A stretch of DNA of 64,000 nucleotides from Mycobacterium sp. MBM (GTDB lineage: Bacteria > Actinomycetota > Actinomycetes > Mycobacteriales > Mycobacteriaceae), in contig JAKJHY010000009.1 of the NCBI GenBank assembly GCA_021648845.1, positions 1 to 64,000 on the forward strand, written 5' to 3'. This document shows positions 48,128-60,234 of this stretch, piece by piece (position 1 is the first letter of the stretch; every line of letters starts with the position of its first letter). The position numbers and the translations under genes were made by a program. Under the pieces are notes generated by a model. That model was given only the letters and a program-made list of their open reading frames with translations. It did not search any database and had not been told where the DNA came from.

Positions 48128-49219
48128 TCACGGTGAGGCGGCGGTCGCGTCGCCGCGATGTATCCGGTTTCCGCCCGCCCTTTTCGACCGATACATCGCC
48201 AGGTCGGCGGCCCGGATGAGCCCGTCGAGGAACTGTGCCGGCTCGGCAACGGCCGCCGGACCGAGCACCGCCCCGCAGGTCCCCAGGCTGGCGGTGATCT
48301 GCACCGGTAGCGCGGCAATGCCCTGGCGGATGCGTTCGGCCGTCACCGCGTGTATCGCGGCGCTCGACATGTCGGCGATGACGAACTCCTCGCCGCCGAG
48401 ACGGCCCACCGCCGCGTCGGCACCGCAGTGCTCGGTGAGGACGGCACCGATCCCGACCAGCGCCTCGTCCCCGACCGCGTGCCCGCGGGTGTCATTGAGC
48501 TTCTTGAAGTCGTCGACATCGATCATCGTCACGTGCAACTCCGCGGGCCCGGCCCGGCGCTGCAGCAACATCGCGTGCACCGCATTGTAGAACGACCGGC
48601 GGTTCGGCAGCCTGGTGAGCGGATCGACATCAGAAGACCGCAACTCCGTGTGCAAGGAGTGCACGAGCGCGTAAATCCCGAAGGGCACCCCGAGATTCAG
48701 TCCGAGCACCAGCAACAGCGAGGCCACCACCAGCGCGGCATCTCCGGTCTCGGCGAACAACCGGACGGCGGCGATCGACGCGCAGATGGCCGCCACGGCA
48801 AGATTCGCCAACACGTGCACGAGGGCATGGAAGTAGGCGAGCAGACCGCCGACGGCCGCGAACATCGCGCAGCCCATCAGGGCGCCGTACGCCGTCGACA
48901 GCGACAAGGCGCCCGCGGCGATGGACAGACAACACACTGCATGGAAGACCAACGACTGCGTTCGTGACGGCCAACCGATGAGCCAGACGAAGCCGACGGC
49001 GACGCCGCACACGGCCGCCGCGATCGCCGCTGCGCGCGCCCACCCGTTGCCGGGGCCGTAGGGGCTCGTCAACATGAGCACCGGCACCGCCGCGAACAGC
49101 AGCGTGAAGGCGAAGGTGGCCAGCCGCCACAGCCGGTCCAGACCGCGGTCACGCAGGTAGACGCTGAACCAATGGAACCGGTCGGCCTGCTGCCACCATC
49201 GGCGGTGCCACCCCGACAT
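48128..49219 (-). CDS. Membrane-bound GGDEF diguanylate cyclase
   Basis: A 363-residue protein that probably makes cyclic di-GMP. Six or so membrane helices (residues about 30-190) are followed by a GGDEF domain: DPLTRLPNRRSFYN, MIDVDDFKKLNDTRGHAVGDEAL and the active site GRLGGEEFVIAD, where the second residue pair is GGEEF (active variant). The inhibitory RxxD site is not evident. No EAL domain and no adjacent phosphodiesterase gene. The sensor region is unknown. Confidence 0.9.
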   Translation of the reverse strand: MSGWHRRWWQQADRFHWFSVYLRDRGLDRLWRLATFAFTLLFAAVPVLMLTSPYGPGNGWARAAAIAAAVCGVAVGFVWLIGWPSRTQSLVFHAVCCLSIAAGALSLSTAYGALMGCAMFAAVGGLLAYFHALVHVLANLAVAAICASIAAVRLFAETGDAALVVASLLLVLGLNLGVPFGIYALVHSLHTELRSSDVDPLTRLPNRRSFYNAVHAMLLQRRAGPAELHVTMIDVDDFKKLNDTRGHAVGDEALVGIGAVLTEHCGADAAVGRLGGEEFVIADMSSAAIHAVTAERIRQGIAALPVQITASLGTCGAVLGPAAVAEPAQFLDGLIRAADLAMYRSKRAGGNRIHRGDATAASP

Positions 49220-49251
49220 CCGAAACAGTCTGCCCGCTATTTACGCATCCG

Positions 49252-50154
<903 letters not shown>

Positions 50155-50157
50155 GGC

Positions 50158-51366
50158 TCACTTAAGCAAAGCCGCCCGCAATTCGGCGGCCAAATCGCCG
50201 CGGTCACCGACCACGACGTCGTCGAGACCCAGCCACACCGCCATCGACCGCAGCTCGGCGGCCATCGCCGCGGCCACCCTTCGGCGATCTCGGCCGTCCT
50301 CGGCGAAGGCGCCCGGCACCTGCAGTACCCCGTCGGCGCGCTTGAGGTCGACGCGGCCCACGAGCTCTCCGTCGAGCAGGAACGGCCATACGTAGTAACC
50401 GAATTGGCGCTTGTGCGCCGGGGTGTAGATCTCGATGCGGTAGTGGAAACCGTCGAACAGGCGCGCCATCCGGGGACGGAAGAAGACCAGCGGATCGAAC
50501 GGGCACAGCAACGCGGTGCCACGGTCCCGCCGCGGCACCTTCTGTCCGGCACGCAGATAGGCCAGGGCGTTCCAGCCCGCCACCTCGACGGGCTCCAGCT
50601 CCCCCTCGGCCACCAACGCCGCGACCGCCGCTTTGCTCTGTGTCGGGCTGAGCCGAAAGTAGTCCCGCAGATCCGGTTCGGTGCCCACCCCGAGTGCCCC
50701 GGCCGCGCGCAGGATCAACTCGCGCACCGCTTCCTCGTCGCAGACCTGGCGGGCCAACACGTGCGCCGGCAGCACGCGTTCGGTGAGGTCGTAGTGGCGG
50801 GCGAAACCGACGCGCGTCGCGGTGGTGAGCACACCCGAGGACCACAGCGCCTCGGCCACCCACTTGGTATCGCTGCGGTCCCACCATGGGCCCTTGCGTC
50901 CCCGGGGCTCGGCCTCCAGATGCGCTTCGATCTGGCCCGCGGTGGACGGCCCCAGCTCGGCGACCGCCGCCACGATGTCCTCGGCCAGGCGGGCGTTCTT
51001 CTTGACGATCTCGGTGCCCCAGCGCCCGTGTTCGTACTCGGCCATGCGCCACCGCATCAACGGCCAGTCGTCCACGGCCATCAGCGCGGCCTCGTGCGCC
51101 CAGTACTCCACCAGCAGCCGCGGCGCCCGGGAGCTGTGCGTCCATGCCGCCCGGTCCAAGACCTCACGGTCGTACGGGCCCAGCCGGCTGAACACCGGTG
51201 CGTAATGGGCGCGCACGGCAACCGATACCGAATCCAGTTGCAGGATCTGAATCCGCGAGATCAAGCGCTTCAGGTGGCCGCGGGTCAGCACGCCCGGTTT
51301 GGGTTGATGGAAACCCTGGGCGGCGACGGCGACCCGCCGGGCCTGCGCGGCGGTCAGAGTGGGCAC
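50158..51366 (-). CDS. YcaQ/AlkZ family DNA glycosylase (winged helix, HTH_42)
   Basis: A 402-residue protein of the AlkZ/YcaQ family, which removes bulky alkylated bases and unhooks interstrand crosslinks. The tandem winged-helix core starts LTAAQARRVAVAAQG, and the catalytic QxD motif is QLD in QILQLDSVSV. DRGTALLCPFDPLVFFRPR is the C-terminal barrel signature. Biological damage targets are not visible. It lies 43 bp downstream of dfrA. Confidence 0.88.
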   Translation of the reverse strand: MPTLTAAQARRVAVAAQGFHQPKPGVLTRGHLKRLISRIQILQLDSVSVAVRAHYAPVFSRLGPYDREVLDRAAWTHSSRAPRLLVEYWAHEAALMAVDDWPLMRWRMAEYEHGRWGTEIVKKNARLAEDIVAAVAELGPSTAGQIEAHLEAEPRGRKGPWWDRSDTKWVAEALWSSGVLTTATRVGFARHYDLTERVLPAHVLARQVCDEEAVRELILRAAGALGVGTEPDLRDYFRLSPTQSKAAVAALVAEGELEPVEVAGWNALAYLRAGQKVPRRDRGTALLCPFDPLVFFRPRMARLFDGFHYRIEIYTPAHKRQFGYYVWPFLLDGELVGRVDLKRADGVLQVPGAFAEDGRDRRRVAAAMAAELRSMAVWLGLDDVVVGDRGDLAAELRAALLK

Positions 51367-51409
51367 CCGTCCATCGTCACCTATGGCACCGACACGGCGC
51401 GCCCCACGG

Positions 51410-51883
51410 TCAGGTCCGCACGTAGCTACTGAACCGGTACCGCAGCCCCGAGCCGCTGGTCAGCCAGTCCCCTTCGGTGCCGACCCAGGACTCGTCGAGC
51501 ACAGGTGCCATCGCGTCCCCGTCGTCGCGGGGCAGGTCGATCTCGATCTCGGTGATCTCACAGCGCTCGGCCAGCGGCAACGCCAGCCCGTAGAGCTGGG
51601 CGCCGCCGATCACCCAGACATCGTCGGCCACCGGCAACTCGGTGACCACCTCGGCGCCCTCGGCGACGTACCCGCCGTCGCGCGAGACGACGATATTGCG
51701 CCGCCCCGGCAGCGGTCGCACCGAGGCCGGCAGGGATTCCCAGGTCAGCCGGCCCATCACCACGGTCTGGCCGAGGGTCAGCTCCTTGAAGTGGGCCTGG
51801 TCCTCCGGCAGGCGCCACGGGATGCCGTTGTCGCGGCCGATCACGCCGGAGGTGGACTGCGCCCAGATGAGCCGGTAGGTCAC
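51410..51883 (-). CDS. dfrA: Dihydrofolate reductase
   Basis: 157 residues; reduces dihydrofolate with NADPH. Signatures are [41 protein letters not shown] and [14 protein letters not shown]. The GTG at 51883 overlaps the thyA stop by 4 nt, so the pair is coupled: ThyA makes dihydrofolate and DfrA recycles it. The open frame to 52237 is antisense-like and rejected. Confidence 0.96.
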   Translation of the reverse strand: MTYRLIWAQSTSGVIGRDNGIPWRLPEDQAHFKELTLGQTVVMGRLTWESLPASVRPLPGRRNIVVSRDGGYVAEGAEVVTELPVADDVWVIGGAQLYGLALPLAERCEITEIEIDLPRDDGDAMAPVLDESWVGTEGDWLTSGSGLRYRFSSYVRT

Positions 51884-52680
51884 ACTGCCACCGGGGCCTT
51901 GATCCCCGGGTGCGGGTCGTAGTTGACGATGGCGATGTCGGAGTAGGTGTAGTCGAAGATCGAATCCCTGGGCGCCAAGACGAGCTCCGGGTAGGGCCGC
52001 GGGTCCCGGGACAGCTGCAAGGACACCTGATCGACGTGGTTGTCGTAGATGTGGCAGTCGCCGCCGGTCCAGATGAACTCGCCGACCTCCAGACCCGTCT
52101 GCGCGGCCATCATGTGGGTCAGCAGTGCGTAGCTGGCGATGTTGAAGGGCACCCCCAAGAACAAGTCCGCGCTGCGCTGATACAGCTGGCAGGACAGCTT
52201 GCCGTCGGCGACGTAGAACTGAAAAAACGCGTGGCACGGCGGCAGCGCCATCTGCGGGATCTCGCCGACGTTCCAGGCCGAGACGATGTTGCGTCGACTG
52301 TCGGGATCGCGCTTCAACAGCTCCAGAGACGCACTGATCTGGTCGATGTGCTCACCCGAGGGCGTCGGCCAGGACCGCCACTGCACGCCGTAGACCGGGC
52401 CCAGATCGCCTGTTTCGGAGGCCCATTCGTCCCAGATGGTGACACCGCGCTCCTGCAGCCAACGCACGTTCGAGTCGCCGCGCAGGAACCACAGCAGTTC
52501 GTAGACGATCGACTTGGTGTGCACCTTCTTGGTGGTGATCAGCGGGAATCCGGCGGCCAGGTCGTAGCGCAGCTGATGGCCGAACACGCTGCGGGTACCA
52601 GTGCCGGTGCGATCGGATTTCGGCGTCCCCTGGGCCATCACCAGGCGCAGCAGATCCTCATAAGGCGTCGCGATGGGCAC
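51880..52680 (-). CDS. thyA: Thymidylate synthase
   Basis: 266 residues; methylates dUMP to dTMP with methylene-tetrahydrofolate. The catalytic cysteine lies in [14 protein letters not shown], with [19 protein letters not shown] and [14 protein letters not shown]. Divergent from the dienelactone hydrolase gene. Heads the operon thyA-dfrA-ycaQ-dehalogenase. Confidence 0.97.
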   Translation of the reverse strand: MPIATPYEDLLRLVMAQGTPKSDRTGTGTRSVFGHQLRYDLAAGFPLITTKKVHTKSIVYELLWFLRGDSNVRWLQERGVTIWDEWASETGDLGPVYGVQWRSWPTPSGEHIDQISASLELLKRDPDSRRNIVSAWNVGEIPQMALPPCHAFFQFYVADGKLSCQLYQRSADLFLGVPFNIASYALLTHMMAAQTGLEVGEFIWTGGDCHIYDNHVDQVSLQLSRDPRPYPELVLAPRDSIFDYTYSDIAIVNYDPHPGIKAPVAV

Positions 52681-52751
52681 ACGGTCAGCTTACGTCGCGA
52701 CGGGTGGAGTAGAACGTTAAGGGCGAGCGACGCGACGGGAGATTTCTGGCC

Positions 52752-53489
52752 ATGCCGACCACCACAGACACCATCACTACCGCCGACGGCACCTGCCGGG
52801 TCACCGTGGCGACGCCCGACGGTGACGGGCCGTGGCCCGCAGTGTTGATGTATCCCGACGCCGGCGGGGTCCGGGCGACCTTCGACCAGATGGCCGCCCA
52901 GCTCGCCGGGTACGGCTATGTGGTGCTGGTGCCCGACGTGTACTACCGCGAGCCGGGGTGGGCGCCGTTCGATATGGGCTCGGTCTTCGCTGACGAGGGC
53001 GAGCGCAAGCGGCTGTTCGGAATGATCGCCAAGGTCACCCCGGACATCATGGCCGCCGACGCGGCCGCCTTCTTCGACTATCTGCAGGCCCGCCCCGATG
53101 TGTCCGGCGAGACGTTCGGCACCACCGGGTACTGCATGGGCGGGCGGACCTCGCTGATCGTCGCGGGCCGGGTCCCCGACCGGGTGGCGGCGGCGATGTC
53201 CTTCCACGGTGGCGGTTTGGCCGCTGATGACCCGGGCAGCCCGCACCTGCTGGCGGACCGGATCAAGGCCAGGGTCTATGTCGGCGGCGCCCGCGACGAT
53301 GCCTCGTTCACCGTCGAGGACTCGCTGATCCTGGAGGCCGCGCTGACCGAGGCCGGCGTCGATCATACGATTGAATTCTATTCCGCCGCACACGGTTTCG
53401 CGGTACCGGACAACCTTCCCTATGACGAGGCGGCGGCCGGCCAGCACTGGGAGGCGATGGCGCAGGTGTTCGGCAGCACGCTGAGCTGA
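52752..53489 (+). CDS. Dienelactone hydrolase family protein (Rv2765-like)
   Basis: A 245-residue alpha/beta hydrolase of the dienelactone hydrolase family. The nucleophile is Cys in TTGYCMGGRTSLIVA, and the His is in SAAHGFAVPD. The N-terminal VLMYPDAGGVRATFDQMAAQLA is typical. Substrate unknown. Located opposite thyA as in M. tuberculosis, one base away from the convergent membrane protein stop. Confidence 0.87.
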   Translation: MPTTTDTITTADGTCRVTVATPDGDGPWPAVLMYPDAGGVRATFDQMAAQLAGYGYVVLVPDVYYREPGWAPFDMGSVFADEGERKRLFGMIAKVTPDIMAADAAAFFDYLQARPDVSGETFGTTGYCMGGRTSLIVAGRVPDRVAAAMSFHGGGLAADDPGSPHLLADRIKARVYVGGARDDASFTVEDSLILEAALTEAGVDHTIEFYSAAHGFAVPDNLPYDEAAAGQHWEAMAQVFGSTLS

Positions 53490-53490
53490 C

Positions 53491-53949
53491 TCATTCGGTG
53501 CGCCGCCTGCCGTGCAGGAAGGTGGCGAACGCCCGGAAGATGCCGCGGGCGGCATACACCGCGGCGATGACGGACAGCAGGATCAGCAGGATGAACATCA
53601 CCAGCCAGTTGCTGCGCGCGTGGCTGACGTTCCACCACACGATCGCAAACAGCACCGTGCAGACGAACACCACGATATCGCGCCAGTTCCCGGTGTAGGA
53701 GGCCGCCATCTCGCGGATCTCGCGGTTCTTGTCCACGGCGGCGACGATGTCGTCGATGCGCAGATCGATGGAGCGCTGCAGTGCGGCGCGTCGTTCCACC
53801 TGCTCGGGAGGCAGCTTCTCCAGCAGCGCCATATCGGCTTGAATCGCGCCACGGATGTCCGGGCCCTTGAACGCTCCGGCGGCCAGGCCGAGCAGCGCAC
53901 CGCCGGCGATCGGCGCGGCGCCCATGGCGAGTTCGGCGATTCCCGGCAT
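53491..53949 (-). CDS. Small membrane protein, unknown function
   Basis: 152 residues. An Ala/Gly-rich hydrophobic N-terminus (GAAPIAGGALLGLAAGAF), a charged middle (LPPEQVERRAALQRSIDLRI), and two helices (IVVFVCTVLFAIVWW and LVMFILLILLSVIAAVYAA) followed by a basic end. I do not recognise a family. The ATG has GAAGGAGTAGAC upstream. It ends the dapB operon, 13 bp after the flavodoxin-like gene. Confidence 0.65.
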   Translation of the reverse strand: MPGIAELAMGAAPIAGGALLGLAAGAFKGPDIRGAIQADMALLEKLPPEQVERRAALQRSIDLRIDDIVAAVDKNREIREMAASYTGNWRDIVVFVCTVLFAIVWWNVSHARSNWLVMFILLILLSVIAAVYAARGIFRAFATFLHGRRRTE

Positions 53950-53962
53950 GTCTACTCCTTCG

Positions 53963-54408
53963 TCAACCCATCAACTGCGCGGCGAGCGTCGCGCCCAGAT
54001 TCCAGCACGCTTCCAGATCGGTCCTGGTCGGTTTCCCGGAGACCACGACATACTGCGCGACCTTCGTCCAACCCAGCCCCGCGGTGATGCCGTCGACCGC
54101 CCGCTGCGCACCCTCGGTGCCCTCGTTGCCATGTAGGTACAGTCCGAACGGCCGGCCCCGGGTGCTGTCGAGCAAATGATAGTAGGCACTGTCGAAGGCG
54201 TGCTTGAGTGCGCCCGAGATGTATCCGAGGTTGGCCGGGCTACCCAGCAGATAGCCGTCGGCGTCCAACATCTCGGCCGGCGATACGGTCAGCGCGGGCC
54301 GTCGGATGACCTCAACACCTTCGATATCGGGATCGGTGGCCCCGGCCACGACCGCCTCGAACATCTCCTGACAGTGCGGCGACGGGGTGTGGTGCACGAC
54401 GAGCAGCT

Positions 54409-54412
<4 letters not shown>
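53963..54412 (-). CDS. Flavodoxin-like / NADPH-dependent FMN reductase family protein (Rv2771c-like)
   Basis: 149 residues. The FMN phosphate loop lies in VVHHTPSPHCQEMFEAV, and the isoalloxazine loop is LLGSPANLGYISGALKHAFD. It resembles flavodoxin-fold oxidoreductases such as WrbA-type enzymes. The physiological partner is unknown. The ATG overlaps the upstream stop by 4 nt. Confidence 0.85.
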
Positions 54413-56414
<2,002 letters not shown>

Positions 56415-56423
56415 CCTCTGGCC

Positions 56424-57326
56424 ATGCGTGACACGAAGGTCCTCATCACCGGCCCGACAGGACAGGTCGCGGCGCCGTTGGCGCGCGCGCTGGCCGCCGA
56501 GAACGAGGTGTGGGGTATCGCCCGATTCACCGACACCGCGGCACGGGAGGATCTGGAGCGGGCGGGCATTCGCTGTGTGACGGTGAACTTGGCCGCGGGT
56601 GACTTCGGTGCCATTCCCTCGGACTTCGATTACGTGCTCAACCTGGCGGTGGCCAAGAGCGGGCGCTGGGACAAGGATCTCGGGGCGAACGCCGAATCGG
56701 TGGGCCTGCTGATGGCGCACTGCCGCGAGGCGAAGGCCTTCCTGCACTGTTCGTCGGCCGCGGTCTACGACCCGCCCGATGACGCGCCGCGCACCGAGAC
56801 CGCCGCGCTCGGCGACAATCACAAGTCCTTGTTCCCGACCTACTCGATCTCCAAGATCGCCGGCGAGGTGGTGGCCCGCACCATGGCACGCGCGCTCGGT
56901 GTGCCGACGGTGATCGCCCGGCTCAACGTGCCCTACGGCGACAACGGCGGCTGGCCGTTCTACCAGATGGAGATGATGCGCGCCGGTATCCCGATACCGG
57001 TCCCGCCGGGCGGGCCCGCCCGCTACAACCCCATCCACGAGGACGACATCATCGCGATGCTTCCGAGGATGCTGGCGGCCGCCTCGGTGCCCGCGACGAC
57101 GGTGAACTGGTGCGGCGATCAGACGGTGAGCCTGCAGGAGTGGTGCGGCTACATCGGCGAGCTCGTCGGCTGCGAGCCGGTGTTCGAGGAGAGCGAGCAG
57201 GCGTTGCGCAGCGGCCCCACCGACACCGCCCGGATGCACGAACTGGTGGGCGGCACCTCGGTGCACTGGCGCGACGGCATCCGCCGGATGGTGACCAAGT
57301 TCCACCCGGAGCTGGTCCGGGTCTAG
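56424..57326 (+). CDS. NAD-dependent epimerase/dehydratase family protein
   Basis: A 300-residue extended SDR. The nucleotide loop is VLITGPTGQVAAPLARALA (a variant of GxxGxxG) and the YxxxK is in FPTYSISKIAGEVVAR. The substrate-binding end contains WHGxxRM-type residues. Substrate unknown. TAGCCT (56412-56417) reuses the previous stop and lies 6 nt before the ATG. Convergent with the hydrogenase operon through a CTAG. Confidence 0.85.
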   Translation: MRDTKVLITGPTGQVAAPLARALAAENEVWGIARFTDTAAREDLERAGIRCVTVNLAAGDFGAIPSDFDYVLNLAVAKSGRWDKDLGANAESVGLLMAHCREAKAFLHCSSAAVYDPPDDAPRTETAALGDNHKSLFPTYSISKIAGEVVARTMARALGVPTVIARLNVPYGDNGGWPFYQMEMMRAGIPIPVPPGGPARYNPIHEDDIIAMLPRMLAAASVPATTVNWCGDQTVSLQEWCGYIGELVGCEPVFEESEQALRSGPTDTARMHELVGGTSVHWRDGIRRMVTKFHPELVRV

Positions 57327-58150
57327 CTGGCGAGCAACCCGGGATCGAATGTCGCTCGAGCCGCCACCGAAGCCGCCGCCGCCGCGACGATCACGCCTGC
57401 GTCCGACTCGTGGCCCGTGGGGAACACGATCTCGGCGCTGTCCGGACCGTCGCGGTGGGCCATCAGCCAGTCGTAGAGCAGCCAGTCCAGCGCACAGGCC
57501 ACCGCCAGCGGGTCGGCGTCGACATCGCGCGCCGCGCGCACCACGGTGCGCAACGCCTCCAGGTGTTCTTTGCGCGCCGCCGCCTTGTTCACTCCGGAAC
57601 TGTCGAACAACAGCATCGACAGAGTCAACGGAAAGCGCTCGCCGTCTTCGGTTCTCACGATCCAGCGGCCGCCCTTCCAGGGCCGGCCCGGGTCCACCTG
57701 CACCATCTCGCCGAAGCCCCCGACGACGCCGATCGTCGGGACATCGAGGTCACCGTCCAATGGCGCAGGCCCCAGCAATCCGAGTGGCTCGCGCGCCAAG
57801 ATGGACATCAACGCCGCCGTGCCGATGATCTTGCCCGCGCGCAGATCCGCGGTGCCCGCAGTGCACTCGACCGCGGCTGCGTACTCATGGCAGAGCCGGT
57901 CGAGCGCGCGATGCAGGTTGCGCAGGTCCTCGCGTTCCTCGGGGGTCGGCCGCCGCCCGCCGCCGAGGATCTCACCGAACCGCCCGGCGGCGATGATCAG
58001 CGCGTCGTCGACGGCCGCCAGATGGGTGGCGACCAGGCGCTCCGGTTCCTCTTCCGCCGCAACCAGATCGGGCAACGATATCGGCACACCGCGCGCGGTG
58101 GTCCAGTAGAAACCCGGCTGCCCCTCGTCCTGGACGATCCGCGGCCTCAC
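57323..58150 (-). CDS. Hydrogenase operon protein of unknown function
   Basis: 275 residues; I do not recognise the family. The GTG at 58150 overlaps the NHL gene stop by 4 nt. It starts RPRIVQDEGQPGFYWTTARG. A helical middle (RRPTPEEREDLRNLHRALDR) is followed by GTAALMSILAREPLGLLGPAPLDGD-like segments and an Ala-rich end (VIVAAAAASVAARATFDP). It has no clear membrane helix or cofactor motif. Its place as the last gene of the Huc-type operon suggests hydrogenase assembly or electron transfer (inference). Confidence 0.7.
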   Translation of the reverse strand: MRPRIVQDEGQPGFYWTTARGVPISLPDLVAAEEEPERLVATHLAAVDDALIIAAGRFGEILGGGRRPTPEEREDLRNLHRALDRLCHEYAAAVECTAGTADLRAGKIIGTAALMSILAREPLGLLGPAPLDGDLDVPTIGVVGGFGEMVQVDPGRPWKGGRWIVRTEDGERFPLTLSMLLFDSSGVNKAAARKEHLEALRTVVRAARDVDADPLAVACALDWLLYDWLMAHRDGPDSAEIVFPTGHESDAGVIVAAAAASVAARATFDPGLLAS

Positions 58151-59325
58151 GCTCGGCGCCAGATCATCACCCGGTTGTTCCCGGAATCCGCTACCGCCAT
58201 CCGGTCGCCCCGCACGGAGATACCGTACGGCCAGCACAGTGTGTCCGGCTGCACCGACGTCCACCGGTTCTCCCCGTTGGAGCCGAAATCGGGTTGGGCC
58301 AGCACATGATCGGCGGCCCGGCCGTCGACGGGCACGCCATCCCACACCAGGATCCGGTTGTTCGCCGTATCGGCGATCGCCAAACACCCGTCATCGAGGC
58401 CCACGGCGTAGGGGAAGCGGAACCGATCACCGGTGTGCGGTCCGTACGGCCATTCGGCCGCGCTGGTGAAATCCGGTTGGCCGATCACGATATCCGCCGG
58501 GGCATCGCTGTCGGGGTGCGCCGACCAGCCGAGTATCCGATGGTCACCGGCATCGGCGACCAACAGCAGGTCGGCATCGCCGGCGAGATCGTGGGGCCAG
58601 CGGAAACTGGCCGGGCCCGCCGCACCGCCGCGGTTCTCCTCGCGGTGGTGCTCGTCGGGTTGCCCGAGCACGATATCGGCCGGCCGGCCCGGGTCCGGGA
58701 TGCCGCCATCCCAGCCGAGCACCCGCCGGTTGCCGGTGTCGGCGACCCAGAAGCGACCGCCGATGACGGCGATGCCGAAGGGCCAGTAGAACGTCGACGC
58801 CGAGCATCGTTGCCCCTGGTTGGGGGCAACACTGCGAGAATCGGGCTGCCCGAGAACGTGATCCGGGGGTGTGTCGCTGAGCACGGGCACCTCGTCCCAC
58901 ACCAGGATGCGGTGGTGCCAGGCGTCCGCGACGATCAACCGTCCCTTGTGCACAAGCACTCCGGTCGGCAGATTCATCCCGCGTTCGGGGCCCCGCCCGT
59001 TGGCTGCCCGCCCCTCGGTCGTACCGTCGGGCTGCCCCAAGACCACATCGGCGGGTTGCTCATCATCGGTGGGGACACCGTGCCAGACCAGCACCCGGTG
59101 ATTACCGGAATCCGCCACCACCAGGTGGTCGTCGCCGAGAAACACACCGCGCGGCGAGTACATCCAGGCCATGGTCGGGCTGGCCGGCGGCAGGGCCAGC
59201 CCACCCGGCGCGGGGGCGCCCAGCCATACCTGCGGTGCCCAGCCGCCGCGCAGGTCGACCTCGGGGGTGATATCACGCCGGTCGGGTCGGCCTCCGACGT
59301 TCCTCCGGACGGTGTAGCGGCTCAT
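58147..59325 (-). CDS. NHL-repeat beta-propeller protein of the hydrogenase operon
   Basis: 392 residues with about six NHL-like blades, each reading ...VADSGNHRVLVWxG followed by ADxVLGQPD (for example LVVADSGNHRVLVWHGVP, WVADTGNRRVLGWDGG, LAIADTANNRILVWDG). A six-bladed propeller is likely. No signal peptide, so cytoplasmic. It lies between the NifU-Rieske gene and the last gene of the operon. NHL proteins accompany group 2a hydrogenases; a scaffold role is inferred. Confidence 0.85.
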   Translation of the reverse strand: MSRYTVRRNVGGRPDRRDITPEVDLRGGWAPQVWLGAPAPGGLALPPASPTMAWMYSPRGVFLGDDHLVVADSGNHRVLVWHGVPTDDEQPADVVLGQPDGTTEGRAANGRGPERGMNLPTGVLVHKGRLIVADAWHHRILVWDEVPVLSDTPPDHVLGQPDSRSVAPNQGQRCSASTFYWPFGIAVIGGRFWVADTGNRRVLGWDGGIPDPGRPADIVLGQPDEHHREENRGGAAGPASFRWPHDLAGDADLLLVADAGDHRILGWSAHPDSDAPADIVIGQPDFTSAAEWPYGPHTGDRFRFPYAVGLDDGCLAIADTANNRILVWDGVPVDGRAADHVLAQPDFGSNGENRWTSVQPDTLCWPYGISVRGDRMAVADSGNNRVMIWRRA

Positions 59326-59334
59326 CTGCTCGGT

Positions 59335-60234
59335 TCATCCCCGCCCGAGCCGAACCCAGATCTCGCCGTCGTCGATCCGCAGCGGCAGTTGCTCCAGCTG
59401 GGCTCCCGGCGCGGTCAGGCATTCACCCGAGGTGGCGTCGTAGCAGAATCCGTGCCAGGGGCAGGTCAACGTTGCGTTGCTGGCGTCGAGCACCGCATTG
59501 TCCAAAGGCAGTGCCTCGTGGGCACATTCATTTCGGTACGCGGTCACGCGGTCTGCGATGTTGACGATGATGACCTCGGCTTCGGTGCCGGAGTCCGCCA
59601 TCAGACGCGCCGCGCGCATGGTTCCGCCGGGCACCTCGGTGACCGAGACGGCGCGCGCCCAACCTTCACCGCCGGCACGCAGGCCGACCGTCAACGATTC
59701 CACCGCGATCAGGGCCGGTGACGGTTGGTTGGGCAGCACCTCTACGGCGTACACCCCGGGGACACCGTCGGTGAGCGCGCTTTCGACCAGTTCGCGCAGC
59801 GTCACCGCTGACATCGAGCAGCCGTTGCACGCGCCCTCAAGCCGCACCATCGCGGTGCCGTCCTCGATACCCACCAGCGCCACATCACCACCGTGGCTGC
59901 GCAATTGCGGACGGACCTGTGCCAGCACGCGATTGGCGAGCGTCACCGGGTCGGGCCGCACGATCTGGTGGATCGACAGCAGCAGGTGCACCACCGGGTC
60001 GTCGACGAGTTCGAACAGCGCCGCACGGGTCGCGTCCTCGGCCTTGAGCCGGCGCACGATGCTGATCAACCCGGCGCGGTGAATCGCCTCCACGGAGGCC
60101 TTGATCTCTTCGGCAACGGCGCGCGACATGGGGTCGAGCCCCGCCAGCGCCCGCATCGCGTCGTCGACACGGGTGGCGAGCTTCTCGAAGTCCGGCTCGT
60201 CGATTGTGGCGGTGGATTGTTCGGCGGCGGTCAT
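59335..60234 (-). CDS. NifU-like and Rieske [2Fe-2S] fusion protein (HucE-like)
   Basis: 299 residues. A helical N-terminus (1-90), then a NifU C-terminal-type domain (about 90-170) with the CxxC in EGACNGCSMSAVTLREL. A Rieske domain (about 200-295) holds both ligand pairs, CAH in NECAHEALPLDN and CPWH in LTCPWHGFCYDATSGE, so it should bind a [2Fe-2S] cluster. In M. smegmatis a Rieske-type protein of the huc operon is thought to carry electrons from hydrogenase (recalled). ATG overlaps the upstream stop. Confidence 0.87.
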   Translation of the reverse strand: MTAAEQSTATIDEPDFEKLATRVDDAMRALAGLDPMSRAVAEEIKASVEAIHRAGLISIVRRLKAEDATRAALFELVDDPVVHLLLSIHQIVRPDPVTLANRVLAQVRPQLRSHGGDVALVGIEDGTAMVRLEGACNGCSMSAVTLRELVESALTDGVPGVYAVEVLPNQPSPALIAVESLTVGLRAGGEGWARAVSVTEVPGGTMRAARLMADSGTEAEVIIVNIADRVTAYRNECAHEALPLDNAVLDASNATLTCPWHGFCYDATSGECLTAPGAQLEQLPLRIDDGEIWVRLGRG

